DNA of 64,000 bases from contig JANRMQ010000006.1 of NCBI GenBank assembly GCA_040981125.1, positions 198,523 to 262,522 of the forward strand. The letters run 5' to 3'. Origin of the DNA: DASSBQ01 sp040981125 (GTDB lineage Bacteria > Nitrospirota > Nitrospiria > Nitrospirales > Nitrospiraceae). Positions 51,431-60,946 of the stretch are shown here, in pieces. A program made the translations under genes and the position numbers. A model generated the notes under the pieces. That model searched no databases and had not been told where the DNA came from. It was given only the letters and a program-made list of their open reading frames with translations. Positions within the stretch are counted from its first letter, which is position 1, and every line of letters begins with the position of its first letter.

Positions 51431-53125
51431 ATGAACCGCGCCGAACGACGCCGGCAGGGCAAACAGCAGACCAGACAGGGCCTTTCCGGCTCACCGGCAG
51501 TCCGAGCCCTCGTCGAGCAAGCCAAACGCGCCCATCAGACCGGGCATTTTCAGCAAGCAGAACAGATGTATCGCGCCGCGCTGGCCACGGCGCCCGATCA
51601 TCCGGACGCGACCCACTATCTTGGCCTCCTCTACTATCGGCTTGGACGTTTGGACGAGGCGCTTCACTTATTGGTCGAATCGTGCGGTCTGGACCGAGCC
51701 AATTCTCTCTACTGGTTCAATACAGGGGTCGTCGCTCAACGGGCAGGGAAAAGAGAGGAGGCAGTCCGCCTCTATCAACAAGCGCTGGCTCTCAATCCCC
51801 GCCATCTGGACGCGCGCGCAAACCTTGGAAATGTTTTCAAGGAATTGGGCCGTTTGGAGGAAGCCGAAGAGGCGTATGAGCACCTGTTGCGAACGGCGCC
51901 TGATCATGTCGAGACATTGAATAATCTCGGCGTCCTCTATAAGGAGCGCGGGCAGATCGAACAGGCCGTCGCGTCATACAATCGAGCCATCGCCCTCAAA
52001 TCGGATCATGCCGAGGCGCAGAACAACCTCGGCTTGATTTACATGGATCAGGGGCGTCTCGACCAGGCGATAGCCTGTTATGAGAAAGCGCTTCAGGCCC
52101 AGCCCGGCTATCTGACCGCGACTTACAATCTCGGCATTGCCGCCATGTGGAAGGGGAATTTCGATCGGGCGCTGGCCTGCTTTCGAGCCACCGCCGAAGC
52201 CAGGCACAATCACGGCCGGCCCGTCAAAGAGACCGTTATCTATCGCTCAAGGCTCAAGCACGATGCGGAACAGACCGACTATCTCATGAGCCGGAGCATT
52301 ATCGGACAGGAATTCGAGTCTTACTTGGCGGCACTTAACAGGTTGCACTCATCACTAGACCGCCAGGCCGGCGAAGGGAACCGCCTGCCGGCGTCTCCCG
52401 GCGATCTTCAATCAATCGCGGTCTCCTTCAATCGGTTGATGCACATCGCCTCGTGCGAGAGAATGTCCGATGGCGCGATTAATCCGCAGTTGGATGTCGC
52501 GGCGATCGAGACGCGCTACCACGCCGTCCAGCCGGAGGTCACCTTCGTGGATGATCTGCTGCGGCCTGAAGCGCTGGACTCCCTCCGTCGCTTCTGCTGG
52601 GAATCGACCATCTGGAAAAAGGACTATGAGAACGGCTATATCGGCGCCTTCCTGGGCGACGGATTCGCCACTCCCCTGTTGCTTCAGATTGCCGAGGAAC
52701 TGCGCGCCGCGTTTCCGAAGATTTTTCATTCCCATCCCCTGACCCAAGCCTGGGCGTTCAAACACGACAGTGCGCGACGCGGATTGAACATTCACGCCGA
52801 CGCCGCGGCGGTGAACGTGAACTTCTGGATTACCGCGGACGAGGCCAATCTGAATCCGGATTCAGGCGGGCTGGTGGTGTGGAACAAAGAAGCGCCGCAT
52901 GACTGGAACTTCAAGGAGTACAACAGCGACCGCAATCGCGGGAAGATCTATGACTGGCTCAAGCAAGCGGGAGCGACGGAGGTGAGGATTCCTTATCGAT
53001 CAAACCGCGCCGTGATTTTTAATTCCGATCTCTTTCACGAAACCGACGACATCTCGTTTAAAGACGACTACACCAACCGCCGAATCAACATTACATTGCT
53101 GTACGGCTACCGGCATCGCGACTAA
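51431..53125 (+). CDS. TPR protein with C-terminal 2-oxoglutarate/Fe(II) dioxygenase-like domain
   Basis: 564 residues from ATG at 51431 (GGAG upstream). The first 280 residues hold about six TPR units (QAEQMYRAALATAPDHPDATHYLGLLYYRLG repeated with variation). The C-terminal half shows the Fe ligands of the double-stranded beta-helix dioxygenases: His455-x-Asp457 in NIHADAAAVN and His536 in DLFHETDD, with Arg in NRRINITLLY as probable 2-oxoglutarate anchor. It may hydroxylate a protein partner caught by the TPRs, or modify glycans. It follows the acquired module but its base composition is like the core. Confidence 0.8.
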   Translation: MNRAERRRQGKQQTRQGLSGSPAVRALVEQAKRAHQTGHFQQAEQMYRAALATAPDHPDATHYLGLLYYRLGRLDEALHLLVESCGLDRANSLYWFNTGVVAQRAGKREEAVRLYQQALALNPRHLDARANLGNVFKELGRLEEAEEAYEHLLRTAPDHVETLNNLGVLYKERGQIEQAVASYNRAIALKSDHAEAQNNLGLIYMDQGRLDQAIACYEKALQAQPGYLTATYNLGIAAMWKGNFDRALACFRATAEARHNHGRPVKETVIYRSRLKHDAEQTDYLMSRSIIGQEFESYLAALNRLHSSLDRQAGEGNRLPASPGDLQSIAVSFNRLMHIASCERMSDGAINPQLDVAAIETRYHAVQPEVTFVDDLLRPEALDSLRRFCWESTIWKKDYENGYIGAFLGDGFATPLLLQIAEELRAAFPKIFHSHPLTQAWAFKHDSARRGLNIHADAAAVNVNFWITADEANLNPDSGGLVVWNKEAPHDWNFKEYNSDRNRGKIYDWLKQAGATEVRIPYRSNRAVIFNSDLFHETDDISFKDDYTNRRINITLLYGYRHRD

Positions 53126-53176
53126 CGGGACGCGTACCCATCCCTTCCAGCCAAACGCACAGTTTTCGCCTTACCT

Positions 53177-54628
53177 TTAACCCTTGATGTTCCCGATCGG
53201 CTTGAGTTCGGCGACCTTTTTCGTGATCCCGGCCTGATCCACCGTGCGCACGACCTCGGAAATGTCCTTATAGGCCAAGCCGGCTTCTTCCGCCAAGCCG
53301 GACATCGAAACGGCCTTAACGATGATGCCCCGCTGCTTCATCTCTCGCTGAAGCGCCTCCCCGCGGACCGATCGTTTCGCTTGACCCCGCGACATGGTGC
53401 GGCCGGACCCGTGCATAGTTGAAGCAAACGTGTCCCGCACGGCTCGTTCCGTTCCCACGAGCAGATACGAGCCTGTTTCCATAGAGCCGCCGCAAATGAC
53501 CGGCTGTCCGATCTTCCGGTACCGTTCCGGCAACTCGGCGCGGCCCGGGCCGAACGCGCGGGTGGCGCCCTTTCGATGAACCACCAATTCACCCTCCGGG
53601 TACCGTTCGACCTTCGCGATGTTATGAGCGACGTCATAGACCAGTTCCATCCCAAGCTCTTCAGGCAACCGGTCAAAGACGGATCCGAATGCCTCCCGGA
53701 TCTGATGCGTGATGACTTGGCGATTGGCGAACGCGGCGTTGGCGGCGCAGTTCATGGCGCCGAAGTAATCCTGTCCTTCAGGCGAACGGAAGGGCGCGCA
53801 GGCCAGCTGTTGGTCATGGACGTGAATTCCGTATCGCCGCATCGCCTTTTCAAACACCTTCAGATAATCGCTGGCGACCTGATGGCCGAATCCGCGGGAG
53901 CCGCAATGCACCATGACGACGATCTGTTCCCTACCCTCAATTCCCATGGCTGCGGCAGCCTCACGATCGAACAGCCCATCGTCGGTGACCACCTGGACTT
54001 CCAGATAATGATTGCCCGACCCGAGCGTGCCGAGTTGGTTGATGCCCCGTGTCACGGCCTGATCACTGACATTCGAAGGATCGGCTTGGTCGAGACAACC
54101 CTTCTCCTCGATACAGTCCAAATCCCGCTGCCACCCGTATCCTCGTTCAATGCACCAGCGGGCGCCATGGCGCATGACATCGGCAAACTCCGTCCGCTTC
54201 AGCCGCACGAAGCCTTGCGAGCCGACGCCGGCGGGAACCCGGCGGAATAATTCCGTCATCAGCCGATCCAGCAGGGGTTGAACATCCGCCAGAGACAGAT
54301 CGGTCCGGATCAACCGCATCCCGCAGTTCACGTCATAGCCTACCCCGCCCGGTGAAATGACGCCTTCATTCCTGTCGAACGCGGCCACTCCACCGATCGG
54401 AAATCCATAGCCCCAGTGGCCGTCCGGCATGCAGAGCGCATACCGTTGGATCCCCGGCAGACAAGCCACGTTGGTGACCTGCTCGAACACGCCCCGGTCC
54501 ATAGCGCCCAGCAATGTCTCGCTCGCGTAAATGCGCGCGGGAACCACCATGCCGGATTTCTCCGACGGCGGGATCTCCCACACTTCATCGGCAATCCGGT
54601 TCACCGCCATATCCGTATTCAGTCTCAT
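53177..54628 (-). CDS. rtcB: RNA-splicing ligase RtcB
   Basis: 483 residues. Metal and guanylate-binding residues are visible: Asp99 and Cys102 in GYDVNCGMR, His207 in GSGNHYLE, His241 in VHCGSRG, His335 in YDVAHNIAK, and the guanylylated His406 in MHGSGRTMSR. It joins RNA 2',3'-cyclic phosphate or 3'-phosphate ends to 5'-OH ends. It overlaps the archease stop by four bases. Archease speeds RtcB turnover, so this is a compact RNA-repair operon. Confidence 0.96.
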   Translation of the reverse strand: MRLNTDMAVNRIADEVWEIPPSEKSGMVVPARIYASETLLGAMDRGVFEQVTNVACLPGIQRYALCMPDGHWGYGFPIGGVAAFDRNEGVISPGGVGYDVNCGMRLIRTDLSLADVQPLLDRLMTELFRRVPAGVGSQGFVRLKRTEFADVMRHGARWCIERGYGWQRDLDCIEEKGCLDQADPSNVSDQAVTRGINQLGTLGSGNHYLEVQVVTDDGLFDREAAAAMGIEGREQIVVMVHCGSRGFGHQVASDYLKVFEKAMRRYGIHVHDQQLACAPFRSPEGQDYFGAMNCAANAAFANRQVITHQIREAFGSVFDRLPEELGMELVYDVAHNIAKVERYPEGELVVHRKGATRAFGPGRAELPERYRKIGQPVICGGSMETGSYLLVGTERAVRDTFASTMHGSGRTMSRGQAKRSVRGEALQREMKQRGIIVKAVSMSGLAEEAGLAYKDISEVVRTVDQAGITKKVAELKPIGNIKG

Positions 54629-55065
54629 ACGTCGAGAACAACCCTCGCCTTCCAGCCACCCTCTGCCTGCTTCACTTCATAGAGGTGTTTGGTCACGCCT
54701 TTCACGTCCGAGCGAAGCTCCTGTCGCGCAGGGTCGACCGGTTCGCCGTGGACCCATCCATGGAGCCGGTAGGCGGAGTCATCGGGTGCACGATCCAACG
54801 TGAGCGTCGCGTCGTGGAAGACCACCCCATGCGCGTCCTTCAAATACACCAATTCCTCCAGCCAGTCGAACAACAATGACGCCAAGTCGTTTGCCGACCG
54901 ATCGACCGCATGCGCCCACGTCCGGCCGATAGTAGTCGGATCAGCCAGGCTCTGGATCATCGCGCTGGTGGCCGCCCTGATCAATTCGTCCGGCGAATTG
55001 GCAATCGCCTCGAACGCCATGTCGGCCAGGGCAATATCATCGGGAAATGTGATGTGGTAGGACAT
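54625..55065 (-). CDS. Archease (RtcB cofactor)
   Basis: 146 residues. The archease fold is recognisable from the FEAIANSPDELIRAATSAMIQSL helix and a C-terminal DVKGVTKHLYEVKQ block; the usual opening HTADV motif is modified to FPDDIALADMAFEA. A strong GGGGAG ribosome site precedes the ATG. It assists RtcB guanylylation and releases stalled enzyme. It begins the two-gene operon with rtcB. The N-terminal motif change may mean altered metal binding. Confidence 0.85.
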   Translation of the reverse strand: MSYHITFPDDIALADMAFEAIANSPDELIRAATSAMIQSLADPTTIGRTWAHAVDRSANDLASLLFDWLEELVYLKDAHGVVFHDATLTLDRAPDDSAYRLHGWVHGEPVDPARQELRSDVKGVTKHLYEVKQAEGGWKARVVLDV

Positions 55066-55172
55066 TCCGCTTTCTCCCCGATAAAGCTCCGCCTTGGTCT
55101 TTGCTCAAACAAAGAGACGATGTACGGAGGACAATGGCCGATCGCGCGGTACTGAAGTTCTACGATACCGTG

Positions 55173-56153
55173 CTAGCCGCGGGCCGCCCGCCGGCGGCGG
55201 CGCGCGGCGGCAAAGATGGCCCGGACCTGTTCGATCCCGGTCAGGCCGTGACCGAACGGGCTCGGCACTTTTCCCTTGAGCAGCATCTTCAGCCCAAGCG
55301 GCAGTACGCGGAGCAGGCCAGACAGGCTGCCCCCGATGACCTTCAACGGCATGACCGCTTCATTAAGCCGGCCGTCTCGTTCAATGAGAGAGGCAAACCC
55401 GGTGATGTGCCGCGCCCCGCCGGTGGAGGTCAACCCGCGGTCGAGCGCCGCCCGCCGCAAACGGATAATCGCTTCCATCGGCTTCACATCCTTCGGACAA
55501 ACCTCGACGCAATAGTTGCAACGCGTACAATCCCACATGCCGTCCGGCTGTTCGAGAACCTGCAAGCGACGATACTTGTCGTTGTCCGGCTCCCGCGGAT
55601 CGGAGAGGAATCGATCGGCCTTCGCGAGCGCCGCCGGCCCGAGGAATCCTTTCGAGACTTCATGGGTGGTGCAGGCGGCCACACAGGCTCCGCACATGAT
55701 GCAGGCATCGACATTATGAAATTGGTACGTCTCCGGCGACAGCCGGAGTTGCGCTGAAAAGCCGTACCGCCGCGTAGGGCTGACGGTCGGGCTGAGCCAC
55801 GGTGTCACCGCCCGCACCTTGTTCCAAAACGACGACATATCCACGACGAGGTCTTTGATGACCGGCAGGTTGTCCAGCGGCCCGATGCGCAGCGCCCCGT
55901 GTCGCTCCAATTCCTTGCGAATCGACGTGCGGCAGGCCAGCTTTTCCGTCCCATTGATATCCATGGCGCAGGATCCGCAGATGGCGGACCGGCAGGAGTA
56001 GCGAAGCGACAGGCTGCCGTCCAATTCATTCTTGATCCGGATCAAGGCTTCCAAGACCGTCATGCCGCGTCCTACCTCCACGCGGTAGTCCTCCCAGCGA
56101 GGCTTCGCGTCGCGCTCAGGATTGAATCGGCGAATGGAAAAGGTTAAACGCAT
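55173..56153 (-). CDS. sdhB: Succinate dehydrogenase/fumarate reductase iron-sulfur subunit
   Basis: 326 residues from ATG at 56153. The [2Fe-2S] ligands Cys54, Cys59, Cys62 and Cys74 lie in SCRSAICGSCAM and later. The [4Fe-4S] and [3Fe-4S] ligands are in CIMCGACVAAC and CTRCNYCVEVCPKDV. It is longer than typical SdhB by about 80 residues; the tail is basic (AARRRRRAARG). A flavoprotein SdhA gene is not in the window. The CCG protein at 43384-44304 is a candidate partner. A TTG nine bases upstream is a weak alternative start. Confidence 0.92.
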   Translation of the reverse strand: MRLTFSIRRFNPERDAKPRWEDYRVEVGRGMTVLEALIRIKNELDGSLSLRYSCRSAICGSCAMDINGTEKLACRTSIRKELERHGALRIGPLDNLPVIKDLVVDMSSFWNKVRAVTPWLSPTVSPTRRYGFSAQLRLSPETYQFHNVDACIMCGACVAACTTHEVSKGFLGPAALAKADRFLSDPREPDNDKYRRLQVLEQPDGMWDCTRCNYCVEVCPKDVKPMEAIIRLRRAALDRGLTSTGGARHITGFASLIERDGRLNEAVMPLKVIGGSLSGLLRVLPLGLKMLLKGKVPSPFGHGLTGIEQVRAIFAAARRRRRAARG

Positions 56154-56189
56154 GGCGTCCAAAACAATAAGATTGATGATGTGGCAGAT

Positions 56190-57347
56190 TCAGCCGAGTT
56201 CAAAGACTTTGGGATAGTTCGTGAGGTTCCGGCATCCATCCTTGGTCACAAGGACCATATCTTCGATGCGGACCGCGCCCAATCCGGGATAGTAGAGACC
56301 AGGCTCCACGGTCACCACATGGCCCTCTTTGAGAATGGACCCGGTCCGGCTGATGCGAGGCGCTTCATGGATATCGAGACCGACCCCATGCCCGGTGCCA
56401 TGAAAGTACCCCTGCATCCGCCCATTCACGAGACCGGTTCGATACCCAGCGCGCTCGAATCGATCGCAAATGCCCTGATGAATCTTCGCTCCGTCCGCGC
56501 CGTCGCGCACCTGGGTGATGGCGTCCTCCTGAGCATCCTTCACCGTTTGATACAAGCGCTTGAGATCGTCCGATGCCTTCCCGCGAATAATGGTCCGCGA
56601 CATATCGGCAAAATAGCGACTCGTGGCCGATCTGGGGAAGACGTCAAAAATGATGCTGCGGTGAGCCGGCAATGGCCCACTGCCTTCATTGTGCGGATCA
56701 CAGGCCTGCTCGCCGCCGGCCACAATGGTGTGCTGTGCGATGCACTCCCGTTCCATCAACGCCACATTGATCAATTTCTTGATCCGCTCCGACGTGACCA
56801 GTTCGCCGTCCAGCCACAATTGGTCCTCGCGGATCACCGTTCGGCATAGCGCGTCATGGGCCGCGGCCACGGCCTCCTCGGTCGCCCGCTGCGCCGCTTC
56901 AATATGCCGGATCTCCTCGCCCGTTTTCACGACACGGCTTTCATAAAACGGTTCCCGTTTCGACTTGAGCTGATAGCCCAATTCCTGCAATTTCATGGCA
57001 TGAAAGAAAGGGAAATTGGCCGGGACCACGAGATGTTTGATCCGCCGATCCCCGAGGAGCTGATGAACGATCTCTACCGCTCCCGGCTCTACGGCGCCCT
57101 GCTGCTTGGCTCGCCGTTCCAACTCCGAATAGGACAAGACAGTATCGACGCTCGCCTGACTCTTGGCCCGGTCCATTTCCAAATCGCTCATAATCATGAG
57201 CCGCTCCCCGCCGATCTCGAGATAGATGAAGGGATCGGGCGCCATAAAGCGGGTGGCATAGTAGAGATTGGAATCGGACTCGCTGGCCGCGATAAAAAGA
57301 ACGGCGGAATCGCTGCGGTCGGATTGTGCTGAATTCAACGAGGACAT
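56190..57347 (-). CDS. M24-family Xaa-Pro aminopeptidase-like protein
   Basis: 385 residues. The creatinase/prolidase N-terminal domain precedes a C-terminal pita-bread fold. Its five metal ligands are readable: Asp in FDVFPRS, Asp in FADMSRT, His in HGTGHGVGLDIHE, Glu in TVEPGLYYPG and Glu in RIEDMVLV. It probably removes N-terminal residues before proline or cleaves Xaa-Pro dipeptides. It is 36 bases upstream of sdhB on the same strand and 19 bases after the AsmA-like gene. Confidence 0.9.
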   Translation of the reverse strand: MSSLNSAQSDRSDSAVLFIAASESDSNLYYATRFMAPDPFIYLEIGGERLMIMSDLEMDRAKSQASVDTVLSYSELERRAKQQGAVEPGAVEIVHQLLGDRRIKHLVVPANFPFFHAMKLQELGYQLKSKREPFYESRVVKTGEEIRHIEAAQRATEEAVAAAHDALCRTVIREDQLWLDGELVTSERIKKLINVALMERECIAQHTIVAGGEQACDPHNEGSGPLPAHRSIIFDVFPRSATSRYFADMSRTIIRGKASDDLKRLYQTVKDAQEDAITQVRDGADGAKIHQGICDRFERAGYRTGLVNGRMQGYFHGTGHGVGLDIHEAPRISRTGSILKEGHVVTVEPGLYYPGLGAVRIEDMVLVTKDGCRNLTNYPKVFELG

Positions 57348-57366
57348 CGGGCCTCCGACGGACTAC

Positions 57367-60300
57367 TTAACGGATGCTATCACGCGCTCCGGGGGCGGTC
57401 AAGGAGTCCGACTGCGAGTTGGCTCCCGCCGGCGGCGGAGGTTCGGTCGGCACGGGCGCCCGCGGGCGGCGCAACTCGAGCGCGGGATCGATTGCCGGAC
57501 CGGTCTCCTCCTGCGGAGTCAGAATATCCACGGGAAGCAAGACGGTATTCTTCAACACATCGAAGGCCAGTTGCGCGACACCGGTGAGGCCGCTGGCAAA
57601 CGATTTCATCGGCAAATACGTGACGTCGGGGTCTTCGATCGACCCCTTCACCTGAAATAGCGCGGTCGCGAGCCCTTTGCGGTCTCCGGCGACGAGCCGG
57701 CCGAACAGCGGAATCGATTTCAGAAACTGGGAATAGGGGCCGAACGGGCTGACCGCCCAGACCATGTCGAGTTGGTCGGTCGGCATGTCATACGCGCCGG
57801 CCGCCGTGATCTTCACGACCGGGCTATCAATGATAAAATTCTGCGTCTGGACCAAGCCGTCCTGTACGGTCAAGGTCGCCGTCATCTTATTGTACTGGAG
57901 TCCTTCCTTATCAAAGTCCACTTTGCCTTGCAGCACCGCCGGAAGATTCAGAATGGTGAGTATTTTCCAGATCGCCCGCTTGTCCGTTCTCAGAATATGG
58001 CCCTCCTGCGCCACGATTTCCGTTTTCCCGTTCAGCGTGGGAAGCACTCCATGAGGGTTGCGGCCATTGCCTCGCATGGCGCCGGTGAGCTTGACGTCTC
58101 CCGTCATGGAATGATCCGGCGCTCCGAACAGCGGAACCAGCGCTTCGAACGGAATCCCGGTCATTCGGATCGACCCTTCCGTTTCCGCCGGAGCTTGCCT
58201 CGGAAGATGAACCACCAGACGCCCGGCGACTTGCCCGGTTCCCGACTGTCCGGCAACCCGGTCCAAATCGAGCACGCCATCCTGAATTGCGATGCGCCCG
58301 GATAATCCGCCGAACCGCAAGTGCTTGTAGTACCCTTTATCGATGGAGAATGTGGCGCTCACCTGGCTGGTTGCGGCCAAGAGTTCCAGCAGTTCACGGA
58401 TCGGCGACCGTTCTCCTTTTGGAATCAGCAAGTCGATGTCCAATTGCGGCGACTCAATTTTTGCGGCGATCACGGGTTTGGTAGTCCAATTTCTGACGGT
58501 GCCGGACAGGCTCAAATCGCTGTCTTTCACGTGAAACGACAATTGTTTGATGTCCGCGCTGTTGCGGGTGAATTTCAAGCGGACATAGAGATCCTCAATA
58601 TGGCCGTCCAGGCCTTTGGCATTCATCAGCCCGTTCGTCAATGCCACCCAGCCGCCGGTACGCCAGTTTTTCCAGTCGGCGTCGTGGCCTTTGATGTCCA
58701 TGGACATCTCAAAATTCCCCGCCTCGATGCCGCCTTTGTAAATCCATTCCGGCAAGCTCGATAGAGAGACGGTTCCGGTCGCAAGCTCCGCATCGATCGT
58801 AAACCGATTTCCAACCGTGATTTTCCCTTTCAAGGGCAAGCGCAACGGCGGTAAGACGAGTTCGAGCCTCGTGATGGTCAGACCCACGCTCTTGACCATA
58901 TCGGCTTCAAACTCCACGGACGCCGGCGTTCCCGGCGGTTTCTCGCCTAAATGGGGAATGGTCAGTCTGGCATCGTTGAGGACGACGTCGCCGCGAAGAT
59001 GCGGCACGGCCACCAGGCCTGAAAAAATGAACCGGCTCGCCACAATCCCGGATAACAAGTCCTCGGGAAGAGTGCCCGGCGACATGAATTGGCTCAAATG
59101 AGACGCATGCCCACGGGTACGGACAACGAAATCCTGGAACAGGCTGTTCGCGCCGCCGCCGATCTGGCCATTGATCTGTAACTGCGTGTCGCCGAGGGCC
59201 GCCGTCACTTGATCGAATTGCGCGCCGCCGGTCTGCGAGAAGACAATGCGTCCCTGGATGGCGGTTAGGCGTTGCGGCAGCGCGGGATTAGATAAGGAAG
59301 CCTGCTGCGTGATGACTTCTCCTCCCGCGAATGTCACACCATCCGGCTTGTCCAACGGTCCCACCAGACGAAAGGTCGGTCGCGCCTGCCCCTCGATGTC
59401 CCGGGACTGCGCCAGTATCGAAGCCAGGCGTTCCGAATGAACGCTTTTGATAAGGAAGCGGACCAATTCCGAAGCAGCCATGGTGCCGTTGATTTCCAAC
59501 TCCAGCCAGGGACCCGATTCCAAAAACGAGACAATGGCCTTGCCGTCCGCAATCTGAATGGCGCCGTACGTCCCGGTGATTCTCGCGACACGGATCCGAC
59601 CGGCCTCGACTGAAACCGCGGCGGCGATGTCTTGAGTGGGCACACGATCGTTGCCGATCAAGGCTCGGCCTTTGCTCACGCGAAAATCCCCGGTCATCGA
59701 CAGTTGCTGACTGGCTGCCGTCGAACCGGTCAAGGTGGCGGACACAACTTCCACCGTCCCGCCCAGCTGGCGATCGGCGACGACGGCGGGAAGTTGGCGG
59801 TGAATCCATTCGGCGGGGAATCGGGCGAATAACTCCTCGAGGTCTACCGAAGGCGCAGCAAATGTCACCGAAAACGTCGGCTGTTCCGTCATCAACCCGG
59901 CCAGGTTTGCCTTCGCCGTCACCGCCAGTTCGTCGACATTCGCGGCAATATCGGTCAACATGACGTCATAGCCCGCCACGCCCGGCACAATGCGGATGCC
60001 GCTCTTGATGTTTGCCGCGCCTTGCAGTCTCTCGGGCACCGGACGGGGTCCGAAAAAATCCGCAATCTCGCGGAGACGCAGATGGTCCGCGTCGAGAGTG
60101 CCGTCGAATTGCAACGCCGGTCTTGCCGTATAGGGTTCCTCAGCGGCAAAGCTCGCCGAAGACTCGCTCAACGTGACGGTGCCGCTGAGCGAGAATGCCG
60201 ACGGCGCCGGATCATTGGAGAGCTGGGCTGCGACGTGGAGATCTCCTTGCGCCTTGCCGGGGTAGACCTTGAGCGCGACTTCGACCGCCTCCAAGCGCAT

Positions 60301-60816
60301 CGTCCTGACCCCGTCCGGTCTGGCTTCATCCGTGACCGTAATGTGGCCGTTTTGGATCGTCGCTTCACGAATTTGGAGCAACCGGCCGAACGTCTGAAGA
60401 CTGCTTTCATCACGCGTCGAGGTTTGAATACCGGCCAAAACATTCCACTGCCCGTTCTTGAACCGGTGGAATGTCATGGTGGGCTCTTCGAGAAAGATGC
60501 GCTTGGCCACAACCTGTTTGCGCAACAACGGAAATAAGCGCAGCACGATGTCGATATTCTTGGATGTGAATACGACGTGAGTCGGATCATCGTGTCCATA
60601 CACGGCCACTCCGCTCAATTCGAGCCGGATACTGGGCAGGACGACGAGCTTGACCCGTTCGACCTCGATCTTGCGTTTGAGACTGGCTTCGAGTTGCTGG
60701 AGAAAGAATTGCTTGAGGAAATCGACTCCGGTCAGCTCACGAGAGTAGAGCAGGAAGAGCACGCCGAGCACCAGCACGCTGAATATGAGCAGGACGACGA
60801 TGCGGAGCCGTTTCAC
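57367..60816 (-). CDS. AsmA-like envelope protein
   Basis: 1149 residues from GTG at 60816 behind GGAGGAG. A single N-terminal membrane helix (about residues 5-25) is followed by a long beta-rich domain: KRKIEVERVKLVVLPSIRLELSGV is the AsmA signature, and repeated beta-helical segments fill the rest. The C-terminal AsmA_2 region (DMVWAVSPFGPYSQFLKSIPLFGRL) ends in a Pro/Arg-rich tail. AsmA, TamB and YhdP proteins bridge the periplasm and move lipids to the outer membrane. A longer frame to 61011 would run into the divergent transporter's promoter and is rejected. Confidence 0.85.
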   Translation of the reverse strand: MKRLRIVVLLIFSVLVLGVLFLLYSRELTGVDFLKQFFLQQLEASLKRKIEVERVKLVVLPSIRLELSGVAVYGHDDPTHVVFTSKNIDIVLRLFPLLRKQVVAKRIFLEEPTMTFHRFKNGQWNVLAGIQTSTRDESSLQTFGRLLQIREATIQNGHITVTDEARPDGVRTMRLEAVEVALKVYPGKAQGDLHVAAQLSNDPAPSAFSLSGTVTLSESSASFAAEEPYTARPALQFDGTLDADHLRLREIADFFGPRPVPERLQGAANIKSGIRIVPGVAGYDVMLTDIAANVDELAVTAKANLAGLMTEQPTFSVTFAAPSVDLEELFARFPAEWIHRQLPAVVADRQLGGTVEVVSATLTGSTAASQQLSMTGDFRVSKGRALIGNDRVPTQDIAAAVSVEAGRIRVARITGTYGAIQIADGKAIVSFLESGPWLELEINGTMAASELVRFLIKSVHSERLASILAQSRDIEGQARPTFRLVGPLDKPDGVTFAGGEVITQQASLSNPALPQRLTAIQGRIVFSQTGGAQFDQVTAALGDTQLQINGQIGGGANSLFQDFVVRTRGHASHLSQFMSPGTLPEDLLSGIVASRFIFSGLVAVPHLRGDVVLNDARLTIPHLGEKPPGTPASVEFEADMVKSVGLTITRLELVLPPLRLPLKGKITVGNRFTIDAELATGTVSLSSLPEWIYKGGIEAGNFEMSMDIKGHDADWKNWRTGGWVALTNGLMNAKGLDGHIEDLYVRLKFTRNSADIKQLSFHVKDSDLSLSGTVRNWTTKPVIAAKIESPQLDIDLLIPKGERSPIRELLELLAATSQVSATFSIDKGYYKHLRFGGLSGRIAIQDGVLDLDRVAGQSGTGQVAGRLVVHLPRQAPAETEGSIRMTGIPFEALVPLFGAPDHSMTGDVKLTGAMRGNGRNPHGVLPTLNGKTEIVAQEGHILRTDKRAIWKILTILNLPAVLQGKVDFDKEGLQYNKMTATLTVQDGLVQTQNFIIDSPVVKITAAGAYDMPTDQLDMVWAVSPFGPYSQFLKSIPLFGRLVAGDRKGLATALFQVKGSIEDPDVTYLPMKSFASGLTGVAQLAFDVLKNTVLLPVDILTPQEETGPAIDPALELRRPRAPVPTEPPPPAGANSQSDSLTAPGARDSIR

Positions 60817-60899
60817 TCCTCCTCCACTATTGTAGTTCGATCTTACCGGATGGACCGCAAGGAAATCTAGAAACGATAGAGCCTGCCGGGGGAAGTCAC

Positions 60900-60905
60900 T
60901 ATAAT
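60900..60905 (+). promoter_or_regulatory. TATAAT -10 box of the MFS gene
   Basis: A perfect TATAAT on the plus strand, 42 bases before the transporter ATG. A weak -35 (TAGAGC) is 17 bases upstream. The 130-base gap to the AsmA gene must hold both promoters. Confidence 0.45.
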
Positions 60906-60946
60906 GCGGGCCGCAACCGCATCGGCCGCCGATCAATGGAGCAGGC

